From: Parachlamydiaceae bacterium | Lineage (GTDB): Bacteria > Chlamydiota > Chlamydiia > Chlamydiales > Parachlamydiaceae | Direction: 5' to 3' | Length of the DNA: 38,597 nt | Assembly: GCA_013816265.1 (NCBI GenBank) | Contig: JACDES010000015.1 | Span: 1-38,597, forward strand | Part shown: piece after piece, positions 1-7,983 of the stretch | How the letters are laid out: every line of letters begins with the position of its first letter | Position numbering within the stretch: position 1 is the first letter of the stretch | Made by a program: the position numbers and the translations under genes | Notes under the pieces: generated by a model | Told to the model about the DNA's origin: nothing | The model's input: the letters and a program-made list of their open reading frames with translations, nothing else | The model's database searches: none

Positions 1-41
1 TCGTAAGTCACCCCATATTACTAATATTGGGTGACTTACGA
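1..41. repeat. Near-perfect 41-bp palindrome
   Basis: Positions 1-13 are the exact reverse complement of 29-41, and the inner 15-20 pairs with 22-27, leaving only the 14/28 mismatch and the central base 21. As RNA it would form one long hairpin; as DNA it is an almost complete palindrome. It sits at the window edge, so the gene it follows cannot be seen. It could be a terminator-like hairpin of an upstream gene or a dispersed palindromic repeat. Confidence 0.8.
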
Positions 42-50
42 TCGCTCAAC

Positions 51-67
51 CGCGGGAGCTTTCACGC
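51..67 (+). repeat. Short dispersed motif, copy 1 (GAGCTTTCACGC core)
   Basis: The 17 bases here recur identically at 7796-7812, and the 12-base core GAGCTTTCACGC recurs in reverse orientation at 37055-37066. All three copies are intergenic. The core resembles the CTTTCGC half of the GCGAAAG repeat family elsewhere in the window but is a different sequence. Function unknown. Confidence 0.55.
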
Positions 68-178
68 GCAAAAAAATTAACAAGCTACCCGAACGTGGTA
101 TATACGTACCTCAATTTTAATTCAAATTGTTGCTTTAGTTAATTTATTGTTAAGATTATGTAAATAAAGATATAGATA

Positions 179-208
179 TTGACGGAATAAATTATTTCTT
201 ATAATAAT
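179..208 (+). promoter_or_regulatory. Candidate promoter for the 464-residue protein gene
   Basis: A TTGACG hexamer at 179-184 is followed by TATAAT at 200-205 (15-nt spacer) overlapping AATAAT at 203-208 (18-nt spacer). A second TATAAT lies at 231-236. The start codon is at 381, so a leader of about 140-170 nt is implied. The region is very AT-rich, so chance matches are likely and the exact -10 is ambiguous. Confidence 0.4.
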
Positions 209-380
209 ATTGTTAAAAATTAATATGTGATATAATTAATTTAGAGAATGAGAGTATTTCTTAATTTTTAAATTTGGTACTGAGAGAATTGCGGATTCTA
301 AATAATAACGAAATCTGCAAAAAACCTATTAGATTGAACTCTAATACAACAGTACCATTTCAATAAAAGGGGATATATTT

Positions 381-1775
381 ATGGCAGATTCAAATATTCA
401 AAATAATTCTCAACCTCTTTTACCGGGTTTAGGAATTCCACCGACACAAAGTCAAAGTGTTGAAATTCTTAAAAAAGAATTAGAGGATTTAGAAAAATCA
501 TATTTAGCGCAAAGTATGGCTTCGATTACGGCTTTAACACCAGCGTTAAATATGCCCGTATTACCTCCTTATAATAGTAATGGAGATAATTCACTAACTA
601 CTGTTGTTGCCGCAATGGGAACAAATGGTGGTAAAGAATTAATGGGATTATTCTTAATGAGTCAACAATTGACAGATAATTCTATCAACAAAGATATATT
701 AGATGGTTGGAGTGAAAATATTCGTGAAATTGCTGAACAAGTTCGAATGATTCTTGCTTCTCCTGTCTACAGACAACAAGAAGAGCTTCGCCTTAAAGGA
801 GATCCTTTGCTTGGAGCTGTCTCAGGTGTGCAATCTGCAGCTTCTGCAAATTCAACTTCGTCATATCCAGTTCCAACTAACACAGCAAATACCGCTGCTC
901 TCTTGCTTTATGTTGACAATTTACAAACATTCGAAAGAGTGCCACCCACTGGCAATGTCGTCGACACAACTTCTCCTTCAGATCCTACTAAAATTCTCAC
1001 AATTCCACTCATGGGTGCTTTTATAGCTGGTGGCGCTATCGCACTTGCTAGTATGGAAGCCTCTGTTGCTGTTTCTGGTATTAGCAGTAATCCTTTTCAA
1101 GGTGCAGCTGAATTTATAAATCGTTTACAACCTATATTTCCACAATTTATTCAAAATGTCATTCCGACCATCAATTTACTTGTCATGCCTTTAGTTTATT
1201 TTACTTCATGGGATGCCTCTATAGGCAATCTAAGAAATAAAGAAGGTAAAAGTCAGCAAAATATGGCACAAAATTTTGCAAAACAGGTCATCAAGATGGT
1301 GAGCGATCCTACCTTTATTTTATTAACGATTGTTAACAATGCCGACAAGATGCAAAAGTATACTCCTGAACAACAAAAATATTTAGCTGCAATTGTAAAA
1401 CTTTCCCTTGCTACCGTTGCACTCAGCTTGTTGTATGCTCTTGAAGTAGGTAAAGCCGTTGGAAATAAATTTTGGGGAATGGAGCCTGAAGAATTCAGGG
1501 GTATGTTGTTAGGTAAAATTCCAATGCCTGATCCAACAAAAGGAAAATTAACAGAGGCTGAAATTTTAAAAATTACTTTGTTGAAGATGATCAAGGAACA
1601 ATTGGAAATATTACCATCAAAAGAAAAAGCCGCTACATTGGAAGCTACATTTGAATATTTAACCTCTACTCATGATATTGATGACATGACCGATCCAACA
1701 AAAGTATTTGATGAAGTATTCAATAGTAATGCATTTAATTCAAATGCAACGGGATTGGCTTCAAATCCAATATAA
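381..1775 (+). CDS. Unrecognised 464-residue protein with hydrophobic segments; possible secreted/translocator-like protein
   Basis: I do not recognise this family. The start is supported by AGGGG about 9 nt before the ATG. There is no N-terminal signal peptide: the first 25 residues are polar and Asn/Gln/Pro-rich, followed by a short charged stretch near 28-42 that could be helical. Hydrophobic segments lie near residues 204-233 (Ala/Gly/Ser-rich), 258-275 and 334-358. A Ser/Thr/Asn/Ala-rich linker spans about 148-202, and the C-terminus is charged, then Asn-rich. A polar N-terminus without a Sec signal combined with internal hydrophobic segments is seen in chlamydial type III translocators and inclusion-membrane proteins, but also in ordinary inner-membrane proteins. 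The gene stands alone between palindromic repeats with its own candidate promoter. That it is expressed as a gene is likely; the functional suggestion is only inference. Confidence 0.75.
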   Translation: MADSNIQNNSQPLLPGLGIPPTQSQSVEILKKELEDLEKSYLAQSMASITALTPALNMPVLPPYNSNGDNSLTTVVAAMGTNGGKELMGLFLMSQQLTDNSINKDILDGWSENIREIAEQVRMILASPVYRQQEELRLKGDPLLGAVSGVQSAASANSTSSYPVPTNTANTAALLLYVDNLQTFERVPPTGNVVDTTSPSDPTKILTIPLMGAFIAGGAIALASMEASVAVSGISSNPFQGAAEFINRLQPIFPQFIQNVIPTINLLVMPLVYFTSWDASIGNLRNKEGKSQQNMAQNFAKQVIKMVSDPTFILLTIVNNADKMQKYTPEQQKYLAAIVKLSLATVALSLLYALEVGKAVGNKFWGMEPEEFRGMLLGKIPMPDPTKGKLTEAEILKITLLKMIKEQLEILPSKEKAATLEATFEYLTSTHDIDDMTDPTKVFDEVFNSNAFNSNATGLASNPI

Positions 1776-1814
1776 ATACCTGGAGAGGCTTTTAACGGAA
1801 GTTTTCTATACAAA

Positions 1815-1890
1815 TGAAAAGCGAAAGGGGGCTTTCGCACTCCAAAGTAAACGTCAAATCTAGACATATTTTGATTTAATAAATATTGAC
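1815..1890 (+). repeat. Single-arm copy of the GCGAAAG repeat plus TCTAGAC extension
   Basis: GCGAAAG (1821-1827) and CTTTCGC (1832-1838) form a small hairpin with a GGGG loop, followed by ACTCC, the signature of the REP-like family seen at 11818, 23360 and 27147. Downstream, 1850-1890 carries a CAAATCTAGACATATT-type sequence that matches the outer arms of the element at 27147-27352. Only one arm is present here, so this is a solo or decayed copy lying about 40 nt after a stop codon. Confidence 0.7.
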
Positions 1891-1900
1891 CTTGTCCAAC

Positions 1901-2136
1901 TGCGGAGCAGTTAAATATAGGTAGCCAGGGGTTGCGCAGCCCTGAAAGGGCAAGCTACCCCTGGATAGCATAACAAGAAGATCGAACTGCGGATGCAGTT
2001 CAATAATTGAGTGATGGACTAACGCAATTATTGAACTGCATCCGCAGTTCGATTTTTCTATATCATAACCAGGGGTTGCTTTGCCCTTTCAGGGCTGCAT
2101 TACCCCTGGCTACCTAAATTATACTGCATCCGCAGT
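1901..2136. repeat. Nested multi-hairpin inverted repeat (~236 bp)
   Basis: The core is a perfect 29-bp stem (1981-2009 with 2025-2053) around a 15-nt loop. Outside it, about 47 nt of the left arm (from 1919, beginning AGGTAGCCAGGGG) pair imperfectly with the right arm ending near 2115. Each outer arm is itself palindromic, with CCAGGGG facing CCCCTGG and an inner GCCCTGAAAGGGC hairpin. The outermost ends carry CTGCGGAGCAG and CTGCATCCGCAG. No reading frame of note is present. It lies in the gap between convergent genes and could act as a bidirectional terminator or be a MITE-like or REP-cluster element. Confidence 0.8.
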
Positions 2137-2172
2137 GATTAAAGTCCTCTTTTGCTTTGATCATAGACAGGT

Positions 2173-3498
2173 TTAAGTATTTTCCACTTTCTTTGTTTTG
2201 GGAATTTCTGGTGTTTCTAATATCGCCTGAGTAAGAATGCACATGTCTAGGTGATCCTGACAAGACATTAGTTCCCTGCAAGAATGCATGGAAAGTTGTC
2301 CACATCCAATATCAACTGTAGGCATCCCTAAAAGGGAAGAATGCATAGGTCCTATTGTTGTTCCACAGGGAATATCGTTGCGGGATACAAAATTTTGCAA
2401 TGGAATCCCAAATTCTTTTGTCAGTACTTTTAAAGGTATCGAAGTATTTCCATCTGTTGCATATCGGAATTGAGCGTTATGTTTTAAAACAACGCCCTTA
2501 CCCATTTGAATTTGGTGTTGAGGATCGTGTCTTTCCATATAATTTGGGTGCTGTGCATGGGATAAATCAATTGAAAGACAAAAGGATTGATTTAATAAAC
2601 GGAAATAATCCTCTCTACCTTTATTCGATGCGAGTAAAATTCTTTCTAATATTTGAGAAATAAAGGGGGATGATACCCCCTGATATGTATTTGAGCCTAT
2701 TTCTTCATTATCCCAACAAACAATCATTTTTATATCATTTTCATGGGAAGAAGTATTATGTACCATCGAATGAAGTGAAGCATGTAAGCTTGCAATATTG
2801 TCTAAACCATGTGCTGCGATCATTTGTTGGTTGAATCCCATTAACCGTGCTTCTTCTAAAGGAAATAGAAAAAGATCGGAGCTCAAAAGTTGTTTAAACT
2901 CGATTTTTTGGCGGAGTAAAGTTTCGATATATGAAGAAGAAGGGGGAAGCGATTCGTTCAAGGCTGCTAAAACATTTAAATGCTCTTGTTTATTGAGGGT
3001 TAATCCTTTCTCATTCACTTCGCGATCAAGGTGCACAGCTAATTGAGGAATTGTTAATGGGGCATCTTCCAGGCGTACAAGAGTAGATTCAATGTTACCT
3101 TGGGAATTCACAAAAGTGACACGACCCGCTAATCCAAGGTCTCTATTCAACCAAGAATTGAGAAGAGGAGACCCGTAGATTTCTGTGCTTAAAAGGATCA
3201 TATTTTGTTTGCGTATTTCTGGCTGTGGTTTAATCTTGAAGCCTGGACTATCGGAATGAGAAGCTAATATTCTGACTCGTTCAGGAGTTGATTTAGGTAA
3301 TATAAAAGCGCAAAGGGATGAATCATTCCGCGTGACAAAATAACGATTTCCTGGAGTGAGATTCCATGATTGATCTTCTTTAAGCTCTCTGAAACCTTTA
3401 TTTTTTAAAATTTTAACAGCAGCAGCTGTGGCATGCCAAGAAGTTGGGCATTGATTTAGGAATGAAAGAAAGTCTTGGATAATTGGGTTTGACTTCAT
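2173..3498 (-). CDS. apeB: M18 family metalloaminopeptidase (aspartyl aminopeptidase-like)
   Basis: A cytosolic zinc aminopeptidase of the M18 family, which removes N-terminal residues (often Asp/Glu) from peptides. The 441 residues are close to the family's usual 420-480. Metal and catalytic motifs are in place: HSDSPGFKIKP with His81, GLDN with Asp233, WDNEEIGS with the Glu265-Glu266 pair, a conserved Asp311 before LSHAQHPN, and His405 in GQLSMHS. No signal peptide. The gene starts 38 nt after the stop of the upstream tRNA-modification gene on the same strand, suggesting co-transcription. AAAGG lies about 12 nt before the ATG. In an amino-acid-scavenging intracellular bacterium a role in peptide use is plausible. 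Exact substrate preference cannot be read from the sequence. Confidence 0.93.
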   Translation of the reverse strand: MKSNPIIQDFLSFLNQCPTSWHATAAAVKILKNKGFRELKEDQSWNLTPGNRYFVTRNDSSLCAFILPKSTPERVRILASHSDSPGFKIKPQPEIRKQNMILLSTEIYGSPLLNSWLNRDLGLAGRVTFVNSQGNIESTLVRLEDAPLTIPQLAVHLDREVNEKGLTLNKQEHLNVLAALNESLPPSSSYIETLLRQKIEFKQLLSSDLFLFPLEEARLMGFNQQMIAAHGLDNIASLHASLHSMVHNTSSHENDIKMIVCWDNEEIGSNTYQGVSSPFISQILERILLASNKGREDYFRLLNQSFCLSIDLSHAQHPNYMERHDPQHQIQMGKGVVLKHNAQFRYATDGNTSIPLKVLTKEFGIPLQNFVSRNDIPCGTTIGPMHSSLLGMPTVDIGCGQLSMHSCRELMSCQDHLDMCILTQAILETPEIPKTKKVENT

Positions 3499-3536
3499 AT
3501 GATTTTATGACCTTTATTTGATATAATTCACGCGAT

Positions 3537-4571
3537 CTATAACTTGGATTTGGACTGTTCTTGGTATAAATCTCGTAAATAGATGGCCCATTGTGAAAAG
3601 GACATTGATAAATCTTTCAGTAAGTTTTTATCTTTTCGTTGGTTTAAATAATGAGAGTAGGTTTTATCATAATAGGTTAAAAGCAGATCAAATGCACTTG
3701 CTTTATCATTATTAATAAAAAGATTAATGATTTTATTTGTTAATTGAATGCCCAGCTTCCGTTCAATACGCGTTGTGGATTGGACCAATTCATCTATAGG
3801 AGCATTACCATAGATGGATATTAAATGCTGTATTCTCAATTCTTTATTAATATCTATATGGATAAATTTTGCTTGCGCCATTGAGTCAAAGAGGGCTGTG
3901 GGTATTCTGCATTTACCGATCATTCTACTTTCGTCTTCGATCCATATAGGTTTTGATAGGTCTAGTTGTTTAAGTGTATGGGCTAATTTGTTTTCAAATT
4001 GTTCTTGAGACATTTGGGGTGGAAGACCAAGTAAGCCGAAAGCACTGCCTCGATGTCCTGCGATGGCTTCTAAATCGATGACCTGTTCTCCGAGATGATT
4101 TAGTTGTTCGAGGATGGATGTTTTGCCGCTTCCTGTAAAACCACCCAGAATAAAAAGTTGTGGGATTGAGGTATTTTCGAGGGATTTTAGAACATCGCGT
4201 CTGAATGATTTATATCCGCCTTGAAGTGTGGAGGTATTAAAACCGATACTTTCTAGTAATCGAGCAACAAATCCACTTCGCATTCCACCTCTCCAGCATA
4301 GAATATTAGCTTCTTTGTTATGAATATGTTGTTTAGCTGAGTTTACCAAATCAAATAGTTTTGGGCCGACAATTTTAAGTCCCAGATCGATGGCAATTTC
4401 GCGACTTTCTTGTTTATAGGCTGTACCGATTATTGAGCGCTCTTGATCGTCAAAAAGGGGAAGGGAAATAGATCCTGGGATATGTCCCTGATTGAATTCA
4501 GCAGGGCTGCGAACGTCAAATATAGGGGATTGGCTTTTGAGGAAAGAGTCTAAAGGAAGAGAATTTGGCAT
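3537..4571 (-). CDS. selU: tRNA 2-selenouridine synthase (SelU/MnmH)
   Basis: The family converts 2-thiouridine at tRNA wobble position 34 to 2-selenouridine, through a geranylated intermediate. The 344 residues comprise an N-terminal rhodanese domain (about 1-125) with the DVRSPAEF start, a GHIPGSISLP segment and the catalytic loop LCWRGGMRSG with Cys92. A P-loop NTP-binding domain follows, with GGFTGSGKT at 143-151 and the family-typical AGHRGSAFG near 171-179. The start is weakly supported: no strong Shine-Dalgarno sequence is seen. It precedes the aminopeptidase gene by 38 nt in a likely two-gene operon. Whether selenation is possible depends on a selenophosphate synthetase gene, not present here; without it the enzyme may only geranylate 2-thiouridine. 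Confidence 0.93.
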   Translation of the reverse strand: MPNSLPLDSFLKSQSPIFDVRSPAEFNQGHIPGSISLPLFDDQERSIIGTAYKQESREIAIDLGLKIVGPKLFDLVNSAKQHIHNKEANILCWRGGMRSGFVARLLESIGFNTSTLQGGYKSFRRDVLKSLENTSIPQLFILGGFTGSGKTSILEQLNHLGEQVIDLEAIAGHRGSAFGLLGLPPQMSQEQFENKLAHTLKQLDLSKPIWIEDESRMIGKCRIPTALFDSMAQAKFIHIDINKELRIQHLISIYGNAPIDELVQSTTRIERKLGIQLTNKIINLFINNDKASAFDLLLTYYDKTYSHYLNQRKDKNLLKDLSMSFSQWAIYLRDLYQEQSKSKL

Positions 4572-4639
4572 TATTAACTCAGGTTAGTAGTGAGTGATTA
4601 AAATGCTTGTTAGGGGGAAAAAGAGAAGGGAGTAAAAAT

Positions 4640-4683
4640 AAAAAAATCGCGTAGGGGGGCTTTAAGACCACCCCTAGGCGACT
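4640..4683 (-). terminator. Rho-independent terminator of the outer-membrane protein gene
   Basis: Read on the minus strand, a GC-rich stem (CGCCTAGGGGTGG against CCCCCCTACGCG, one internal mismatch) is followed directly by ATTTTTTTATTTTT. It begins about 20 nt after the stop codon of the gene ending at 4705 and separates it from selU. Confidence 0.88.
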
Positions 4684-4704
4684 AAATCTTAACAATAGTT
4701 TAGA

Positions 4705-5688
4705 TTAGAATTGGCGACCCAAGTCCAAGCTGACAGCAAAAGAGTGCCATTGAACATGTGTTTTTACTTTTGTGTCACTACCGAAGAATTCATTAGAAGA
4801 ATCTCTTCCGCATTCTCTGTGACGACGAGTAGAACCCCAATCTTGTACTTTCACGCTCATACCAACTGTCCAGCAGTGGCAGAATGCGTAATCAGCACCA
4901 ACATTGAATACCCAACCGTGAGCATGACGAGCTGTGTTATCGAATTCACCGAAGTTATCGAAACCAGCAAATTCACGTCTCTTCGTCTTGTTACGTGCCC
5001 AGTGGTATTCCAATTCTGCCCAAAGGCTCCAGCAATCGTTGCATGGGTTGTAAACAAAGTCTACCCCAATGAACGGACCGTACCAACGAGAAATGAAATG
5101 TTCGTTACAGCATCCACCACGATCACAGTTATCATTTTCTGCGAATAAGAAGCTGCTAGAATTATCAAAACCACGTCTATTGCGTCTTTCAACACGTAGA
5201 CTTTGTTCATTGAAGCCGTAACCAATAACAGGCGCTACTTCCATTGTGCAATCGCAGAAATAGAAAGGATATCCAACAGCTGCGCTTAAATCGACAACAA
5301 ATTTGCCATCAACTGTATCTGCGCTACGGAAACCAACTCCAATTTCATCAACGCTTCCGAATTCTGCGCTGAAATCGCTTTCGTTAAAGAAAAGGTTTGT
5401 TTTTTCTTTGAAATCACCATCTAAGATCCAACCACCGCTGGCAGATCCACGAACGTATAGATTGCAGCCAACGTTGGCTCTTCCATGTACGCCGATTTGG
5501 AAAATATCAATATCTTCGAATTTTGTGTGTGATCTAAATAATGGATCACAAGCAGGAGCTTGTACAGTCCAGCTTATATTGTCACGACGATATCCAGCTT
5601 CGAAATCTACTTCAGTACCTGCATCAGCATTAGCATAAGAAACAGATCCGACTAATAACGTCATTAAGAAGGTTATCCACTTTTGCAT
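4705..5688 (-). CDS. Cysteine-rich outer-membrane beta-barrel protein (Protochlamydia Pom-like porin)
   Basis: A 327-residue secreted protein with a clear Sec signal peptide (short basic start, hydrophobic 5-16, probable cleavage after the Ala-rich stretch near 20-23) and a C-terminal Phe after alternating polar/hydrophobic residues (SFAVSLDLGRQF), the usual outer-membrane barrel signature. The mature part is rich in Gly, Asp and aromatics and carries 12 cysteines, several in close pairs (FCDC, GGCC, NPCNDC, FCHC). Chlamydiae cross-link cysteine-rich outer-membrane proteins in place of a peptidoglycan-based wall. Protochlamydia lacks classical MOMP and uses a family of cysteine-containing putative porins (PomS/PomT and relatives), which this resembles in size and style. 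Strong promoter, long leader and terminator suggest high monocistronic expression. The exact Pom paralogue is not assigned. Confidence 0.8.
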   Translation of the reverse strand: MQKWITFLMTLLVGSVSYANADAGTEVDFEAGYRRDNISWTVQAPACDPLFRSHTKFEDIDIFQIGVHGRANVGCNLYVRGSASGGWILDGDFKEKTNLFFNESDFSAEFGSVDEIGVGFRSADTVDGKFVVDLSAAVGYPFYFCDCTMEVAPVIGYGFNEQSLRVERRNRRGFDNSSSFLFAENDNCDRGGCCNEHFISRWYGPFIGVDFVYNPCNDCWSLWAELEYHWARNKTKRREFAGFDNFGEFDNTARHAHGWVFNVGADYAFCHCWTVGMSVKVQDWGSTRRHRECGRDSSNEFFGSDTKVKTHVQWHSFAVSLDLGRQF

Positions 5689-5728
5689 ATTAATTCCTTG
5701 TTAACGTTTTACCTAAAAAATTCTAATA

Positions 5729-5763
5729 CTTGGTGATATACCAAGCACGCTTGTTTTCAAGCG
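5729..5763 (-). promoter_or_regulatory. Two adjacent hairpins in the leader of the outer-membrane protein mRNA
   Basis: CTTGGT (5729-5734) pairs with ACCAAG (5740-5745) around a 5-nt loop, and CGCTTG (5748-5753) pairs with CAAGCG (5758-5763) around TTTT. They lie 41-75 nt upstream of the ATG at 5688, inside the predicted 5' leader. They could stabilise the transcript or regulate translation. They match no riboswitch I recognise. Confidence 0.55.
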
Positions 5764-5948
5764 ACAGTCATAGTGATTAGCTTTGATTCATTATTAAGTC
5801 TAATCACAAACCTGCTTTATTCACCTTTAAACCTCTTAGAGTCGTTAGCTTCAGATATTTCGTATTCTAAGCACTAACCTAAAAGGACTAATAACAAAAT
5901 TGCAAGAACTGTGTGACCTGTAAACAAAACTTTGCTTAATTCGTGGTC

Positions 5949-5978
5949 ACTATCATTTATCTTTTAATTATCTGTCAA
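5949..5978 (-). promoter_or_regulatory. Strong sigma-66/70-type promoter of the outer-membrane protein gene
   Basis: On the minus strand a perfect TTGACA (5978-5973) is followed after 18 nt by GATAGT (5954-5949, four of six consensus matches). Transcription would begin near 5942, giving a leader of about 250 nt. An ideal -35 box fits an abundantly made surface protein. Confidence 0.6.
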
Positions 5979-6348
5979 AGGTTTTTTTTCGCGATTTATT
6001 AATATTGTTCTAAGGTGCTTTCTGTCAGCTATTTATGTGTTTATTAAAAAATTGATTCTAGTGTGTTAAAATGACTAAAATTGTGTTTAAAAAATTGTGA
6101 AATCAAATTTGATTTATAGAAATGGCTTCTAGCATAGTTTTGAATAGGAATTATTTTATTTAAAAAAATAACAAACATTACTTTCTTTTAAAAATTTATA
6201 ACATTCCTAAAAATTAGTTGATACTTTTTTCTTTTCTAATTGTTTACTAAAAAATGCTTATTTTCAATCGTTTTATAATGTAAGTTCTTGAAAATAAACA
6301 TCAATAATAGTGATGGACAAGTTCGGTTTTTTTTATGATTTAGAATGA
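5979..6348. other. AT-rich gene-free stretch upstream of the porin promoter
   Basis: No open frame of note, no tRNA-like fold and no repeat shared with the other gaps was seen. It consists of long A and T runs, including an 8-T run near 6327-6334. Such DNA may be bent and could help the promoter at 5949-5978, but nothing specific is visible. Confidence 0.5.
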
Positions 6349-6382
6349 AGACATCTTGCAAATTTAATTATGCAAGATGTCT
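6349..6382 (-). terminator. Hairpin after serS, probable terminator
   Basis: AGACATCTTGCA (6349-6360) pairs perfectly with 6371-6382 around a 10-nt loop. It lies 7 nt beyond the serS stop codon. On the minus strand the poly-U tract (complement of 6327-6334) comes about 14 nt after the stem rather than directly, so termination may be inefficient or the hairpin may mainly protect the 3' end. Confidence 0.6.
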
Positions 6383-6389
6383 ATGAAGA

Positions 6390-7700
6390 TTATTTTGATT
6401 CAACAGATACAGGTGTTGGTTCAGAAGGAGTTAATACTTTAAGTCCCCCCATATAGGGTTGTAAGACAGTTGGAATGCGTATTGAACCATCAGCTTGCTG
6501 ATTGTTTTCTAAAATTGCTACCATAAGTCGTGATGTTGCTAGACCTGATCCATTAAGTGTATGGACGAATTCTAGTTTTGAATCATTTTTTCTTCTGAAA
6601 CGTATATTAGATCGTCTTGACTGATAATCAGTGCAATTTGATACAGAAGAGACTTCATAGTATCTATTTTGTCCAGGTAGCCAAACTTCGATGTCAATAG
6701 TCCTTGCAGATGCAAAAGACATATCACCGGTTACAAGTAGCGCATTACGATAATGCAAATCTAATCCAACTAAAATTTCTTCTGCACTTGCCATCATCTC
6801 ATTAAACATCTGATCACTATCTTCGGGCTTAGTAAAGCAGAACATTTCAACTTTATTGAATTGATGCATCCGGATCAATCCTCGCTCTTGGGAACCTGCT
6901 GCTCCGGCTTCACGCCTAAAGCAGGGAGTATAAGCGACATATTTGAGTGATAGTTCTTCTTCACTCAAAATTTCATCCATATGCAATCCATTCAAAGAAA
7001 CTTCAGCTGTTGGGATTAAATACAAATGATAGTCTTCGTCATTAATTTTAAACTGTTGATTGTCAAACTTAGGGAGTTGACCTACGGCAAACATTGTCTC
7101 TCTCCTGACTAATACAGGAGGGATCCATTGCATGAAACCGTTTTTGATATGAATGCTTATCATGTAGTTGATCAGAGCCCATTCGAGTCTTGCTCCAAGA
7201 TTTCGGTAAACTGGCCATCCCGCACCTGCAATTTTAGCCCCTCTTTTAAAATCAAATAGATTTAGTGTTTCGTTAAGTTCCACATGATTTTTAAATGGAA
7301 ATGAAAATGTAGGTTTTTGTTTAAACTCTTTAATAACGACATTGTCTTTTGGGTCGCTGGAAATTTTTATATCATCCATGGGTAGGTTTGGAAGGCTCGC
7401 AAGGAGTTGTGTAAATTCTTCTTCCATTGCTTTTGTCTGATGATCGAGAGCATGGATTTCATCTGCAAATGTGGCTACTTCTTGCATCATGGTGCTTGCG
7501 TCTTCGCTTTTACGCTTCATTTCACCAATTTTTTGAGAGATATCGTTACGTTTGGCTTTGAGTTGTTCCACGCGGGTTTTTGATTCACGTATTTGATTAT
7601 CTAATTTGCAAAGATGTGAGAGATTTATACTCGGATCTTTCGTCTGCAATTTTGTTTGTATTCCTGTGGGATCCTTACGGATTAAACGAATGTCTAACAT
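6390..7700 (-). CDS. serS: Seryl-tRNA synthetase
   Basis: Class II aminoacyl-tRNA synthetase charging tRNA-Ser (and tRNA-Sec where present). The 436 residues match the usual 420-440. Residues 1-105 form the N-terminal tRNA-binding arm, a charged antiparallel coiled coil after the standard MLDIRLIRKDP start. The catalytic core follows: TAEVSL at 231-236, motif 2 around FRREAGAAG (261-269) with QERGLIRMHQFNKVE, and motif 3 from NGSGLATSR (383-391) through RIPTVLQPYMGG. An AGAGGA Shine-Dalgarno sequence precedes the ATG. It stands alone, divergent from smc across a repeat-filled gap, with its own 3' hairpin. No missing residues were noted. Confidence 0.98.
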   Translation of the reverse strand: MLDIRLIRKDPTGIQTKLQTKDPSINLSHLCKLDNQIRESKTRVEQLKAKRNDISQKIGEMKRKSEDASTMMQEVATFADEIHALDHQTKAMEEEFTQLLASLPNLPMDDIKISSDPKDNVVIKEFKQKPTFSFPFKNHVELNETLNLFDFKRGAKIAGAGWPVYRNLGARLEWALINYMISIHIKNGFMQWIPPVLVRRETMFAVGQLPKFDNQQFKINDEDYHLYLIPTAEVSLNGLHMDEILSEEELSLKYVAYTPCFRREAGAAGSQERGLIRMHQFNKVEMFCFTKPEDSDQMFNEMMASAEEILVGLDLHYRNALLVTGDMSFASARTIDIEVWLPGQNRYYEVSSVSNCTDYQSRRSNIRFRRKNDSKLEFVHTLNGSGLATSRLMVAILENNQQADGSIRIPTVLQPYMGGLKVLTPSEPTPVSVESK

Positions 7701-7795
7701 AATTTAAATCCTCTATAAAATTGGTCGAGTTTTTTGATATCTTTTTCCAAAATTATAAAAAAGGTCTCGCTTAAAAGATAGTAAAATATACCGCA

Positions 7796-7812
7796 CGCGG
7801 GAGCTTTCACGC
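7796..7812 (+). repeat. Short dispersed motif, copy 2
   Basis: Identical over 17 bases to 51-67, and followed as there by an A-rich run. It lies between the divergent serS and smc genes, just before the octamer hairpins. Confidence 0.55.
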
Positions 7813-7865
7813 TTAAAAAAACGTCAATCATATATGCACATATAAACACAAGACGTGAGGAATGG

Positions 7866-7983
7866 TCCTCTCTTAGTGTCTTTGTGTCTTTGTGTCTTTG
7901 TGTTTAATTCTCACGCACTTAACTTATAATGAGTGTAAAAATTCAACACAAAGACACAAAGACACGAAGACACTAAGAGAGGA
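7866..7983. repeat. Octamer-repeat hairpin element (unit 1)
   Basis: The left arm 7866-7904 is a run of CTTTGTGT octamers. The right arm 7945-7983 is its reverse complement, built of CACAAAGA octamers, with one mismatch over 39 nt. The 40-nt spacer contains CTCACGCACTTAACTTATAA-type sequence that recurs in the other units. This is a non-coding MITE-like palindrome between divergent genes. Confidence 0.85.
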
